From positions 186,001 to 250,000 of the forward strand of contig NZ_WFLJ01000005.1 in NCBI RefSeq assembly GCF_009208735.1: a DNA stretch of 64,000 bases, given 5' to 3'. Of this stretch, positions 36,451 through 47,648 are shown piece after piece. Made by a program: the position numbers and the translations under genes. How positions within the stretch are numbered: position 1 is the first letter of the stretch; each line of letters opens with the position of its first letter. The DNA is from Janthinobacterium rivuli (lineage in GTDB: Bacteria; Pseudomonadota; Gammaproteobacteria; Burkholderiales; Burkholderiaceae_D). A model generated the notes under the pieces. It did not search any database and had not been told where the DNA came from. It saw only the letters and a list, made by a program, of their open reading frames with translations.

Positions 36451-38151
36451 ATGGCAACACCATCCGGCTCGGCCGACGTACGGAAATTTTCCACCAAGGG
36501 AACGCCGATCACGCCCGAGGAACGCAAGGTCATCTTTGCGTCATCCTTGGGCACGGTCTTTGAATGGTACGATTTTTATCTGTACGGCTCGCTCGCTTCC
36601 ATCATCGCCAAGCAATTCTTCATCGGCGACCCCACCACCACCTTCATTTTCGCGCTGCTGGCCTTTGCCGCCGGCTTCATCGTGCGTCCGTTCGGCGCGC
36701 TGGTCTTCGGCCGCCTGGGCGACATGATCGGCCGCAAGTACACCTTCCTGATCACCATCCTGATCATGGGCGGCTCCACCTTCATCGTCGGCTTGCTGCC
36801 GGGCCACGCCTCCATCGGCATCGCCGCACCGATCATCCTCGTCATCCTGCGCATCCTGCAAGGCCTGGCGCTGGGCGGCGAGTACGGCGGCGCAGCCACC
36901 TATGTGGCCGAGCACGCGCCTGAAGGCAAGCGCGGCGCGTTCACGGCGTGGATACAGACGACGGCCACCCTGGGCTTCTTCCTGTCGCTGATGGTCATCC
37001 TGGGCACCCGCCTGGCGACCGGCGAGAAGGATTTCGAGGCATGGGGCTGGCGCATTCCCTTCCTCGTCTCCGTCATCCTGCTGGGTATTTCCGTGTGGAT
37101 CCGCCTGGCCATGAATGAATCGCCGGCATTCGCCAAGATGAAGGCCGAAGGCAAGACCTCGAAAGCCCCGCTGACGGAAGCGTTCGGCAAGTGGAAAAAC
37201 CTGAAGATCGTCATCCTGGCCCTGATCGGCCTGACCGCCGGCCAGGCCGTCGTGTGGTACACGGGCCAGTTCTACGCCCTGTTCTTCATGATCCAGACCT
37301 TGAAGGTGGACCTGGCAACGGCCAACGTGCTCGTCGCCGTCGCCCTGCTGCTGGCCACGCCCTTCTTCCTGTTCTTCGGCAGCCTGTCCGACCGCGTCGG
37401 CCGCAAGTACATCATCCTCGGCGGCTGCCTGATCGCCGCGGCCACCTACTTCCCGATCTTCAACGGCCTGACCCACTTCGCCAACCCGCAGCTGGAAGCC
37501 GCACTGAAAAACTCGCCAGTGGTGGTCGTGGCCGATCCCGCTTCCTGCCACTTCCAGTTCAACATGACCGGTACCAAGAAATTCCCATCGTCGTGCGACA
37601 TCGCCACCGGCTTCCTGTCGAACAGCTCGGTGAACTACACGAAGGAAGACGCGCCGGCCGGCTCAATCGCCAAGGTGCGCATCGGCACGAAGGAGTTTAG
37701 CTCGTTCAACGCCGTCATGACGCCCGATGGCCTGAACTTCGACGCGGACAGCAAGGCCCATGAAGCGGCGCTGAAGAAAGAATTGGGCGCCGGCATCAAG
37801 GAAGCAGGCTACCCGGCAAAAGCCGATCCGGAGCAGATCAACAAGCCGATGGTCGTCTTGCTGCTGTTCATCCTGGTGCTGTACGTGACCATGGTGTATG
37901 GCCCGATCGCCGCCATGCTGGTGGAAATGTTCCCGACGCGCATACGCTACACCTCGATGTCCCTGCCCTACCATATCGGTAACGGCTGGTTCGGCGGCCT
38001 GCTGCCGACCACGGCCTTCGCGCTGGTGGCCTTCAAGGGCGACATTTATTATGGCCTGTGGTATCCGATCGTCGTCGCCCTGGCAACTGTCGTGATCGGC
38101 ACCCTGTTCGTCAAGGAAACCAAGGATAACAATATCTACGCCGACGATTAA
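36451..38151 (+). CDS. MFS transporter, metabolite:H+ symporter (MHS) family, with a large loop
   Basis: A 566-residue transporter. FEWYDFYLYGSLA starts helix 1 and GRLGDMIGRKYTFL is the MFS signature loop; the N-terminal six and later helices are clear. ProP, KgtP and related carriers of osmolytes or organic acids share this pattern. Between about residues 345 and 465 there is a hydrophilic insertion with two cysteines (PASCHFQF and PSSCDIA), not present in ProP. The last two helices follow. The gene is divergent from the thiolase gene and ends in strong terminators. The substrate is unknown. Confidence 0.88.
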   Translation: MATPSGSADVRKFSTKGTPITPEERKVIFASSLGTVFEWYDFYLYGSLASIIAKQFFIGDPTTTFIFALLAFAAGFIVRPFGALVFGRLGDMIGRKYTFLITILIMGGSTFIVGLLPGHASIGIAAPIILVILRILQGLALGGEYGGAATYVAEHAPEGKRGAFTAWIQTTATLGFFLSLMVILGTRLATGEKDFEAWGWRIPFLVSVILLGISVWIRLAMNESPAFAKMKAEGKTSKAPLTEAFGKWKNLKIVILALIGLTAGQAVVWYTGQFYALFFMIQTLKVDLATANVLVAVALLLATPFFLFFGSLSDRVGRKYIILGGCLIAAATYFPIFNGLTHFANPQLEAALKNSPVVVVADPASCHFQFNMTGTKKFPSSCDIATGFLSNSSVNYTKEDAPAGSIAKVRIGTKEFSSFNAVMTPDGLNFDADSKAHEAALKKELGAGIKEAGYPAKADPEQINKPMVVLLLFILVLYVTMVYGPIAAMLVEMFPTRIRYTSMSLPYHIGNGWFGGLLPTTAFALVAFKGDIYYGLWYPIVVALATVVIGTLFVKETKDNNIYADD

Positions 38152-38162
38152 TGTGAGGCAAA

Positions 38163-38225
38163 CCCCGGCCGCAAAGCCGGGGCCTGCAAAGCAAAACGCC
38201 GCTGACTGGTCAGCGGCGTTTTTTT
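38163..38225. terminator. Double hairpin terminator after the MHS transporter
   Basis: First hairpin CCCCGGC (38163-38169) / GCCGGGG (38176-38182). Second AACGCCGCTGAC (38195-38206) / GTCAGCGGCGTT (38209-38220) followed by T residues. It probably also ends the convergent small lipoprotein transcript. Confidence 0.85.
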
Positions 38226-38239
38226 ATGTGGCGGCAAGC

Positions 38240-38440
38240 TTACTTGTCGTTTTTCTTTTTCAACTGGTCGCGCTGCTGCACGTATTCCTGGTAGCTGGTT
38301 TGATTGCGCTTGCGGCAGGCATTGCGGTCGTCAAAATTATTGAGGCTGTTGCAATACTCGCCGATCTTGTCCCGGTTTGCGTCATACAGTACTTCACAGC
38401 CAGTGATGGCCAGCAAGAAGGGAATGATCAGATATTTCAT
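38240..38440 (-). CDS. Small lipoprotein, 66 residues
   Basis: MKYLIIPFLLAITGC is a lipoprotein signal peptide with lipobox ITGC. The mature part is short, charged and contains two further cysteines (EYCNS, NACRKR), ending in a Lys-rich tail. No family is recognised. I chose the ATG at 38440 because GAGAG lies upstream and the signal peptide begins there. It is convergent with the MHS transporter gene. Confidence 0.65.
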   Translation of the reverse strand: MKYLIIPFLLAITGCEVLYDANRDKIGEYCNSLNNFDDRNACRKRNQTSYQEYVQQRDQLKKKNDK

Positions 38441-38599
38441 TGCTACTCTCATGGATAGGGACGGATTGCGCGAAAAAACACCAGATTGCCCACTGGATAA
38501 GCGGGCAGCTTTATCTTAACGCGATCTTGCCGAGAAGTACAAGCGCTCGGTATTACTTAATGGAAAGGATTCGCCTGCCTGCGCGCCCCAACGCATGCT

Positions 38600-39385
38600 A
38601 TGTTGGAAGTTGCTCCCACCAGCCTCGTGCCAGACATGCCGCCCATTGCACCCGCCCCCTGCGGCCCATTGCAGCCCCCATTCGACGCCTTGCTGCATGA
38701 CGTCTGCGCCAGCCTGGCTGCGCAAGCCGGTCACTTGTTGGACGGCATATACCTGTACGGCAGCATTGCCCGCGGCGACGCCACGCCGGGCATATCCGAC
38801 CTCGACCTGACCCTGGTGCTGCGCCAGCCGCCCACGCCGCCGCAGTGGGAAACGCTGGAAGCGCTGCGCCTGGCCCTGCAGGCGCGCCACCGGGAAGTGG
38901 TCAAGATCGATTTCGACATCGGCCACCGGGCCCAGGCGCTGGCGCCCGAGCACCTGTACAGCTGGGGTTACTGGCTCAAGCACCAGTGCCGCTGCCTGTG
39001 GGGCGATGACCTGGCGCCGCACTTCGCGCCATTCTCTCCCTCGCGCGCCATCGCCCTGGCCGTGAATGGCGACTTTGCCCGCGTGCTGAACGACTATGCG
39101 CGGCGCCTCGATGACGAACGCGACCCCGCCGCCATCGTCCGCCTGCAGCGCGAAGCGTCGCGCAAGCTGATCCGTTCCTGCAACCTGCTGCGCCAGGATG
39201 GCGATCCCGGCTGGCCCGCCAGCTTGGACGAGCATGCCGCGCTGTTGCTGCGGCACGCTCCCGCCATGCAGGCGCAAATAGATTATTTCCTTGCCCAGGC
39301 CAAGCCCGGCGCCGCGCCAGCCAGCGGTTTTACGCCAGCCTTGCGCCAGTTCACGCGGTGGCTGGCGCGGCAACAGGCGAGCTAG
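38600..39385 (+). CDS. Nucleotidyltransferase-domain protein (aminoglycoside-adenylyltransferase-like)
   Basis: A 261-residue protein with the polymerase-beta-like nucleotidyltransferase motif YGSIARGDATPGISDLDLTLV: the GS pair and the SDLDL aspartates that bind metal. A third acidic residue follows at VKIDFD. The C-terminal half is helical. Streptomycin 3''-adenylyltransferases and several unknown families share this form; the aminoglycoside role is not supported by anything else here. The start is uncertain (38600 or the later ATG at 38636). It is convergent with, and overlaps by 4 bp, the LysR gene. Confidence 0.7.
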   Translation: MLEVAPTSLVPDMPPIAPAPCGPLQPPFDALLHDVCASLAAQAGHLLDGIYLYGSIARGDATPGISDLDLTLVLRQPPTPPQWETLEALRLALQARHREVVKIDFDIGHRAQALAPEHLYSWGYWLKHQCRCLWGDDLAPHFAPFSPSRAIALAVNGDFARVLNDYARRLDDERDPAAIVRLQREASRKLIRSCNLLRQDGDPGWPASLDEHAALLLRHAPAMQAQIDYFLAQAKPGAAPASGFTPALRQFTRWLARQQAS

Positions 39386-40287
39386 ACGCTTGCTTCCTCG
39401 TTCAACAGCGGATTGCCGGCCGCAAACGCCGCCAGGTGTTCGAGCAAGACGCGCACGCGGGCCGGCAGGTAGCGCCGCTGCGTCCACACGGCATACACGT
39501 GGCGCGGCTGCGGCATCCAGTCGGGCAGCACGCGCACCAGGCTGCCCCGGGCCACCTCGTCGCGGCACTGCAGCAGCGGACACAGCAGGATACCGATGCC
39601 CGCGTCTGCCATTTCCACGGCCAGGCGCATTTCATTGACGCGCAGGCGCGCCCGCGGTTCGATCACCATTTCGGCACCGTCGCCGGGCCGCCGCAAGCGC
39701 CACGAGCGCAGCGGCTCGGCCACGATCAGCTCGTGCTGTTCCAGTTCCTGCAAGTCGCGCGGCACGCCGGCGCGCGCCAGGTAGGCGGGCGCGGCCACCA
39801 TCACCAGCGCAGCGCTGCCCAGGCGCCGCTGCATCAGCGAGGAATCGTCGAGCGCGCCCACGCGGATGGCCAGATCCGCCCCGCTGCCGACCAGGTCTTG
39901 CAGCAGGTTCGACAATTCCAGCTCCAGGCGGATGTCCGGGTATTTCTGCATGAAGCTGACCCAGGCCGGCGTCAGCAAGCCGCTGGCGAAGTTCACGGGC
40001 GCCAGCACGCGGATGCTGCCCGAGACGGCCGACAGGCTGGCGTCGAGCTGCTGCGTCGCCTGCCGCAGCGCGTGCACGAGGGGACGGCACTGCTCGTAGT
40101 ATTGCCAGCCTTCCGCCGTCGGCTGCAGGCGGCGCGCGCTACGGTTGAGCAAGCGGTAACCGAGCTGGCTTTCCAGCTTTTGCAGCCTGCGCGTGACGGT
40201 GGCGGCGGGCAAATCCTCCTTGACGGCCGCCGCATGCAGGCTGCCTGCCTCGACAATGGCGACAAATAAGGCTAAATCATCGAGCAT
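39382..40287 (-). CDS. LysR-family transcriptional regulator
   Basis: A 301-residue regulator: winged helix-turn-helix at the N-terminus (LALFVAIVEAGSLHAAA with VTRRLQKLESQLGYRLL) and a type-2 periplasmic-binding-like effector domain. It is divergent from the DUF2798 gene at 40384, 96 bp away, its most likely target. The inducer is unknown. The 3' end overlaps the nucleotidyltransferase gene. Confidence 0.9.
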   Translation of the reverse strand: MLDDLALFVAIVEAGSLHAAAVKEDLPAATVTRRLQKLESQLGYRLLNRSARRLQPTAEGWQYYEQCRPLVHALRQATQQLDASLSAVSGSIRVLAPVNFASGLLTPAWVSFMQKYPDIRLELELSNLLQDLVGSGADLAIRVGALDDSSLMQRRLGSAALVMVAAPAYLARAGVPRDLQELEQHELIVAEPLRSWRLRRPGDGAEMVIEPRARLRVNEMRLAVEMADAGIGILLCPLLQCRDEVARGSLVRVLPDWMPQPRHVYAVWTQRRYLPARVRVLLEHLAAFAAGNPLLNEEASV

Positions 40288-40383
40288 GATTGCATTTTCG
40301 GAATTTGAAATTAAAAATATGGCTCTAGTATAGATTGCTGCAAGTCGTTACGCTGCCTATTCTTACCATTTTGAAAGTACCCC

Positions 40384-40623
40384 ATGTCCGAAGCCCTGCG
40401 CTTGCGCTGCGTATTTGCCTTCCTGATGTCGCTGGTCATGACCTTGCTGATGAGCGCCTGGGTCACCTGGCTCAATATCGGCCTGCAAGCCGACTTCCTG
40501 CCCCGCTGGCGCCATGCCTTCTTCGCCGCCTGGCCCGTGGCCTTCTGCGCCGTGATGCTGTTCGCGCCCCGCGTGCAACTGCTCAGCCGCAGCATCGTAA
40601 GCCGGCTCGCCGGCCGCCCTTAA
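40384..40623 (+). CDS. DUF2798 family membrane protein
   Basis: A 79-residue protein with two transmembrane helices (FAFLMSLVMTLLMSAWVTW and HAFFAAWPVAFCAVMLF), the pattern of DUF2798. Function unknown. It is divergent from a LysR regulator that probably controls it. Confidence 0.83.
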   Translation: MSEALRLRCVFAFLMSLVMTLLMSAWVTWLNIGLQADFLPRWRHAFFAAWPVAFCAVMLFAPRVQLLSRSIVSRLAGRP

Positions 40624-40724
40624 CCGGCAGTCGGCCACCGGCAGTATCACTCGGTCACTCCCGCCCACGGCCGCCCTGATCCGGGCTATGCTATGGCCTT
40701 CCTTGTTTTCACAGCGGAATGCCG

Positions 40725-41123
40725 ATGCTCGATCATGTCTCTCTCACCGTCAGCGACCTGGCACGCGCCGAACGCTTCTATGACGCCATCTTCGTCGCGC
40801 TGGACGTGCCCAAGGTTGGCAGCGACCATGCCAACGCGTGGATAGGCTACGGCGAGCGCAGCGATGCGGAACATCCCGAGCGCAGCTACTTTTCCGTGCG
40901 CCTGGGCACGAAGCCCGACGACGCGCCGCGTCGCCATTGCTGCTTCAAAGCTCCCTCGCGCGCGGCCGTGGAAGCGTTCTGGCATGCGGGGCTGGCGCAT
41001 GGCGGCATCGACCAGGGCGCGCCCGGCCTGCGCCACTATCACGCCAGCTATTACGCGGCCTTTCTGTTCGATCCGGACGGCAACCGCATCGAAGCCGTCT
41101 GCCATCGCGCCGACGCCGGCTGA
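40725..41123 (+). CDS. VOC-family protein (glyoxalase/dioxygenase fold)
   Basis: A 132-residue protein starting MLDHVSLTVSDLARAERFY, with a C-terminal YYAAFLFDPDGNRIEAVCH, the usual metal-binding strand. The ATG at 40725 has a GCGGA-type site at reasonable distance, unlike the ATG two codons before. Substrate unknown. Confidence 0.83.
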   Translation: MLDHVSLTVSDLARAERFYDAIFVALDVPKVGSDHANAWIGYGERSDAEHPERSYFSVRLGTKPDDAPRRHCCFKAPSRAAVEAFWHAGLAHGGIDQGAPGLRHYHASYYAAFLFDPDGNRIEAVCHRADAG

Positions 41124-41175
41124 CAGGACGGGAAATCCCCCTCTGTTCGGCATTTCCACTTCGTGACGATTTGCC

Positions 41176-41181
41176 TATAAT
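41176..41181 (+). promoter_or_regulatory. Candidate -10 element for the lipoprotein gene
   Basis: A perfect TATAAT at 41176-41181 with TTTCCA 17 bp upstream, about 50 bp before the ATG at 41231. Confidence 0.45.
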
Positions 41182-41230
41182 GGCTGCCAAGCCATACCGG
41201 TCCCCGGTCCGTGCACCAAGAAGGAGTTTC

Positions 41231-42067
41231 ATGCATCATCTATTCGTCGCACGCCCCGCGCGCACCATGCTCCTCTCCAGCGCCGGCTTGCTGCTGGCAG
41301 GCTGCTCCCTGTTGCCATCGACCCCGGTCATGCCCGGCGTGCCGGCCACGGCCGCCCTGCCCGACGCCAGCATCGCCTACACCGTGAGCGGCCAGGGCGG
41401 CTTGCCCGTGGTCTTCCAGTCGGCCATGGGCGACGCCAAGGATGTGTGGGCCACGGTGGTGCCCGAAGTGGCCAGACAGCACCGCGTGCTCGTGTACGAC
41501 CGTCCCGGCTACGGCGACAGCAAAAAAACCACCACGCCGCGCGACCCGTGCACCATCGCGGCGCAGCAGCGTGCCCTGCTGGCCCAAGCGGGCTTGACGC
41601 CGCCGTATGTGCTGGTCGGCCATGGCTTGGGCGGGCTGTACCAGTATGTGTATGCGAAGCTGTACCCGCAGGACGTGGCCGGCCTGGTCTTGCTCGATCC
41701 CACGCACCCGCAGCAATGGAACCGCCTGCAGACGGACGCCTCGACCTACGCCATGCTCGTGAAGACGCGGCGCAAGCTGATGTTCAATAGTGTGGAATCG
41801 GCCGAATTCGATGCCCAGACACAATGCCTGCAACATGTGGACATGGCCAGCCCGCTGCGCGTGCCCGCCATGCTGCTGGTGCGCGACAAGTTCGGCATCG
41901 AGGAAATGGGCTCATTTGAAAACGTGGTGCGGGCCCAGGAAAAGGATTGGCAGCGTCTGTCCGGCGCGCCAGCCATCGAGCGCATCACGGGCGCCGGCTA
42001 CTACATCCAGAAGGACAACCCCGTCATCGTCAACGAGGCCATCAAGATGGTGGCAAAGAAGAAATAA
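41231..42067 (+). CDS. Lipoprotein with alpha/beta-hydrolase fold lacking the catalytic triad
   Basis: A 278-residue lipoprotein: signal peptide ending LLLAGC, then an alpha/beta-hydrolase domain with YDRPGYGDS and VLVGHGLGGLYQY. The nucleophile elbow reads G-H-G-L-G-G, so the Ser position is Gly132. Near the C-terminus the usual His segment reads GAGYYIQKDNP, with Tyr257 where active members have His. The strand order and other landmarks (LLDPTHP) are otherwise kept. It is probably a non-enzymatic or changed-function member anchored in the envelope. AAGGAG precedes the ATG and a good terminator follows. Confidence 0.78.
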   Translation: MHHLFVARPARTMLLSSAGLLLAGCSLLPSTPVMPGVPATAALPDASIAYTVSGQGGLPVVFQSAMGDAKDVWATVVPEVARQHRVLVYDRPGYGDSKKTTTPRDPCTIAAQQRALLAQAGLTPPYVLVGHGLGGLYQYVYAKLYPQDVAGLVLLDPTHPQQWNRLQTDASTYAMLVKTRRKLMFNSVESAEFDAQTQCLQHVDMASPLRVPAMLLVRDKFGIEEMGSFENVVRAQEKDWQRLSGAPAIERITGAGYYIQKDNPVIVNEAIKMVAKKK

Positions 42068-42068
42068 A

Positions 42069-42094
42069 AAAAGGGCAGAGAAATCTGCCCTTTT
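42069..42094 (+). terminator. Intrinsic terminator after the hydrolase-fold lipoprotein
   Basis: AAAAGGGCAGA (42069-42079), loop GAAA, TCTGCCCTTTT (42084-42094). The symmetry lets it work in both directions for the convergent FadB-like gene. Confidence 0.85.
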
Positions 42095-42112
42095 GCATTC
42101 AGCGCGCATCAA

Positions 42113-44200
<2,088 letters not shown>

Positions 44201-44273
44201 GTCTCTTCCTTATTGGTTTTACTCAACATATGAGGTGGTTGCAAGGGATGAAGCTGCACTATACCGCATAAAA

Positions 44274-44284
44274 GAACGCTCGTA
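44274..44284 (-). promoter_or_regulatory. TACG-NN-CGTKC element upstream of the FadB-like gene
   Basis: GAACGCTCGTA on the + strand, i.e. TACGAGCGTTC towards the gene, 74-84 bp upstream of the ATG. It matches the elements at 36288 and 51399. Confidence 0.4.
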
Positions 44285-44551
44285 TTATTTTTGTCGCGTG
44301 CGCCCGGGCGCCAGCATGGTACGCCATGGTACAACATCGTTTATGAAAAGATTCTGCTGCAATCGGCCGGCGCCAGTAGAAGCTATCACTTGCATATTCA
44401 TTTAAATAATAAAACTACAATAATAATAACGGCGTTTTATTATGCGAAAGAATGCGTTTGTTATATGCCGGCAAGGGCCAATTACGACAGTTTTTACATT
44501 ATTTATTCCCGCCCCTTGTTTTTCGCCATATGCTGAGGAATAATAAAATTG

Positions 44552-44590
44552 TTGATTCAAATCAATACTCTACAATTTATCCACTATAAG
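44552..44590 (+). promoter_or_regulatory. FNR/ANR-type site with -10 element for the chemosensory operon
   Basis: TTGATTCAAATCAA at 44552-44565 is a perfect TTGAT-N4-ATCAA box. A TATAAG -10 lies at 44585-44590, which would place the box near -40, the class II activation position. The transcript would have a leader of about 160 bases. Confidence 0.5.
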
Positions 44591-44756
44591 GCACACCGCA
44601 GGGCAAACATGCGCGGCCGTTCATCGCGCACATTCTCACCGATTGTCACCCGATATCGACCGAGGCAATAACATCGCTGCCTTATATGGATAGCAGAAAA
44701 AATAATAACAGCAGCCTTATCGCTCCCCTTCCTCTTCTCACACCGAAGGAAATATG

Positions 44757-46820
44757 ATGGACGCAGCCAGCCATGTCAGCCACTCCCAGGATCTGGACTT
44801 ACAAGCGATAAATACTGCATTAAACCGTGTCCAGGCCGTCATCGAGTTTGAACTCGATGGCACCATCCTGCATGCGAATGATAATTTCCTGCGCGTCGTC
44901 GGCTATACCCTGGCCGAAGTGCAAGGCAAGCACCATGCCATCTTCTGCGACCCCGAATATGTGAAAACGGCCGAATACGCCGACTTCTGGGCCAGACTGG
45001 GCCGTGGCGAGTTCGACCAGGGCGAATACAATCGCCGCGCCAGGGATGGTCGCGAAGTGTGGATCAACGCTTCCTACAACCCCATCCTCGACGCGGATGG
45101 CAAGCCGTATAAAGTCATCAAGTTTGCCACCGACATCACCGCCAGCAAGCGCCGCAATGCCGATTACGAAGGCAAGATCGACGCCATCAGCAAGGCCCAG
45201 GCCGTGATCGAGTTCCGCCTCGACGGCACCATCCTCGACGCCAACGACAATTTCCTCAAGTCCGTCGGCTACACGCTCGACGAGATCAAGGGCAAGCACC
45301 ACCGCATGTTTTGCCTGCCCGACTACGCCAACAGCGAGGAGTACGCGCAGTTCTGGCACAAGCTGGGGCAAGGCCAGTTCGACGCGGGCGAATACAAGCG
45401 CGTCACCAAGGATGGCCGCGAAATCTGGCTCAATGCCTCGTACAACCCCATTTTCGACGCGGAAGGCCGGCCCTTCAAGGTGGTCAAGTTCGCCAGCGAC
45501 GTGACGGCCCTGAAAAAGCGCAACGCCGAATACGAAGGCAAGGTCAGCGCCATCGGCAAGGCGCAGGCCGTGATCGAGTTCGACATGCAGGGCAAGGTGC
45601 TCGATGCGAACGACAATTTCCTCGCCGTCATGGACTATGACTTGAGCGACATCCAGGGCGAGCACCACCGCATGTTCTGCGAGGCCGAGTATGCGGGCAG
45701 CGCCGAGTACAAGAAATTCTGGCAAAAGCTCAACCGGGGCGAATTCGACGCGGGCCGCTACAAGCGCCTGGGCAACCATGGCAAGGTGGTGTGGATACAG
45801 GCCACCTACAACCCCATCCTGGACCTCAACGGCAAGCCGTACAAGGTGGTCAAGTTCGCCATCGACATCACGGACCAGGTGAACCTGGAAAACAGCATCC
45901 AGTCCAAGGCCGCCAACGACAGCCGCAAGGTCAATGCCCTGCTCGACTCGGTGGCGCGCGCGGCGCAAGGCGACCTGACGTGCAAGATCGTGCCCGAGGG
46001 CGACGAGCCGATCGACCTGCTGGCGGGCGGCATCAGCAAGATGATCGGCGACTTGCGCGGCGTGATCGGCAACGTGGTGTCGGCCGCCAACGGCTTCGCC
46101 GACGCCTCGCACGCGATCGCCGAACGGGCCACGGGCGTGGCCGTGGGCACGCAGGCGCTGGGCGCCACGGTGGAAGAAATGAACGCCTCCATCGACGGCT
46201 TGACCTTTTCCATCAATTCCATCGCGGAAAACACCTCGAACGCCGACTTCCTGGCGAAAGCCACGCAGCAGGAAGCGGAAGCGGGCGCGCGCGCCGTCGC
46301 CAAGTCGATCGAGGCGATGGACTTGATCAACCGCTCCTCGGAAGACATCGGCGAAATCGTCAAGGTCATCAGCGAAATCGCCAACCAGACGAACATGCTG
46401 GCCTTCAATGCGGCCATCGAGGCGGCACGCGCGGGCGAGCACGGCCTGGGCTTTTCCGTCGTCGCCGACGAGGTGCGCAAGCTGGCCGAGCGCTCCTCGC
46501 AAGCGACCAAGGAAATTTCCAAGCTGATCAACGAATCCGTCAAGCGCGTCTCGACGGGCAGCGAAATCTCCCGCCAGGCCAGCGACGCCTTCGACAAGAT
46601 CGTCTCGGGCGTGGCGAAGACCACCCTGGCCATCTCCGATATCTCGAAGGCGGCCAACGAGCAGCTGCTGACGGCCCGCGAAGTGTCGACGGCCATCCAG
46701 TACATCGCCGAGGAAACGGAAAAGTCGGCCGCCAACTGCGACAGCATCGCCCGCTCGACGGATGGCTTGAACGAGCGCGCAGGCAGCCTGAACCAGACTG
46801 TCTCCGGCTTCGTGGTGTAG
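44757..46820 (+). CDS. Soluble methyl-accepting chemotaxis protein with three PAS repeats
   Basis: A 687-residue cytoplasmic receptor. Three PAS+PAC modules begin at about residues 25, 147 and 269, exactly 122 codons apart; each has AQAVIEF, a DANDNFL-type strand, HH-x-(I/M)FC and YNPI-D-GKPYKV-KFA. There is no transmembrane segment. After a linker with [12 protein letters not shown] comes the signalling coiled coil with the hairpin tip [21 protein letters not shown]. It resembles BdlA-type PAS-MCPs, which sense redox, oxygen or cofactor state. I chose the second of two ATGs, 6 bp from GAAGGA. CheR follows 3 bp later. Confidence 0.92.
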   Translation: MDAASHVSHSQDLDLQAINTALNRVQAVIEFELDGTILHANDNFLRVVGYTLAEVQGKHHAIFCDPEYVKTAEYADFWARLGRGEFDQGEYNRRARDGREVWINASYNPILDADGKPYKVIKFATDITASKRRNADYEGKIDAISKAQAVIEFRLDGTILDANDNFLKSVGYTLDEIKGKHHRMFCLPDYANSEEYAQFWHKLGQGQFDAGEYKRVTKDGREIWLNASYNPIFDAEGRPFKVVKFASDVTALKKRNAEYEGKVSAIGKAQAVIEFDMQGKVLDANDNFLAVMDYDLSDIQGEHHRMFCEAEYAGSAEYKKFWQKLNRGEFDAGRYKRLGNHGKVVWIQATYNPILDLNGKPYKVVKFAIDITDQVNLENSIQSKAANDSRKVNALLDSVARAAQGDLTCKIVPEGDEPIDLLAGGISKMIGDLRGVIGNVVSAANGFADASHAIAERATGVAVGTQALGATVEEMNASIDGLTFSINSIAENTSNADFLAKATQQEAEAGARAVAKSIEAMDLINRSSEDIGEIVKVISEIANQTNMLAFNAAIEAARAGEHGLGFSVVADEVRKLAERSSQATKEISKLINESVKRVSTGSEISRQASDAFDKIVSGVAKTTLAISDISKAANEQLLTAREVSTAIQYIAEETEKSAANCDSIARSTDGLNERAGSLNQTVSGFVV

Positions 46821-46823
46821 GCC

Positions 46824-47648
46824 ATGAACCATGCGGCCACCTTGACGCCCGAGGTGCTGACGACCCTGATCGCGCTGGTGCGCCAGCATACGGGCATCGC
46901 CATGACGGCGCGCAAGAGCGTCTTGCTGGAGCGGCGCTTGCAGCCACGGCTGCAGGCGCTGTCCCTGCACAGCTACCAGGCCTACCTGGAGCGCGTGGCC
47001 AGCGACCGCGACGAGGTGGCCCATTTCATCGACCTGGTGACCACCAACGACACCCTGTTCTTCCGCACGCCGTCCATCTGGGATTACTTCCGCGACCGCT
47101 ACCTGCCCACCTGGACCCGCGCCCATCCGGACGGCTGCCTGGCCATCTGGTCGGCGGCCGCGGCCAGTGGAGAAGAACTGTATTCGATCGCCATGCTGTG
47201 CGAGCAATTCAAGCTGCAGGCGCCCGCTTTCCGCTACCAGATCCTGGCCAGCGACATTTCGCAGCAGATCCTCGGTGCGGCGCGGGCCGGCCAGTACAGC
47301 GGCCGCTCCGTCGAGCGCATCCGCCTGTCGCACCCGGACTTGCTGCGCAAATATTTCACACCCGCGCCGTATGGCGTCAAGGTCAACGAGGAATTGCGCC
47401 AGCACGTCAGCTTTGCCCAGCACAACCTGCTCGACGCGCTGCGCCCGGCCCAGCGCTTCGACCTGGTCTTCCTGCGCAACGTGCTCATTTATTTCGACGC
47501 CGAGCACCAGGAAACCGTGCTGCGCCAGGCACGCCTGAGCCTCAAGGACGAGGGCCGGCTGATCCTGGGCGAATCGGAAACCATCGCGCGCCTCAGCACC
47601 GGCTACCAATTCGAGTTTCCCATGATTTATAAGGCGGGTACCGCATGA
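46824..47648 (+). CDS. cheR: Chemoreceptor methyltransferase CheR
   Basis: A 274-residue SAM-dependent methyltransferase with the N-terminal helical domain and catalytic domain of CheR: TTNDTLFFRTP, IWSAAAASGEELYSIAM (SAM site), ILASDIS and VFLRNVLIYF. It methylates glutamates on receptors to adapt signalling. It is coupled to the receptor upstream and overlaps cheD by 4 bp (ATGA). Confidence 0.93.
   Translation: MNHAATLTPEVLTTLIALVRQHTGIAMTARKSVLLERRLQPRLQALSLHSYQAYLERVASDRDEVAHFIDLVTTNDTLFFRTPSIWDYFRDRYLPTWTRAHPDGCLAIWSAAAASGEELYSIAMLCEQFKLQAPAFRYQILASDISQQILGAARAGQYSGRSVERIRLSHPDLLRKYFTPAPYGVKVNEELRQHVSFAQHNLLDALRPAQRFDLVFLRNVLIYFDAEHQETVLRQARLSLKDEGRLILGESETIARLSTGYQFEFPMIYKAGTA

Larger units (their letters stand above)
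44201..44756. other. AT-rich 556-bp divergent region between FadB-like and chemoreceptor genes
   Basis: Contains the TACG element for the fadB-like gene (44274-44284), a perfect FNR-type site (44552-44565) with a TATAAG -10 for the chemosensory operon, and AT-rich sequence from about 44395 to 44580. I see no gene. Confidence 0.6.

Noticed and set aside
38600..39385. Aminoglycoside resistance gene
   Set aside because: Only the generic nucleotidyltransferase motif is present; many unrelated families share it.
44829..45920. 366-bp periodic repeat considered as a CRISPR or satellite array
   Set aside because: The repeats are coding PAS modules; there are no spacers.
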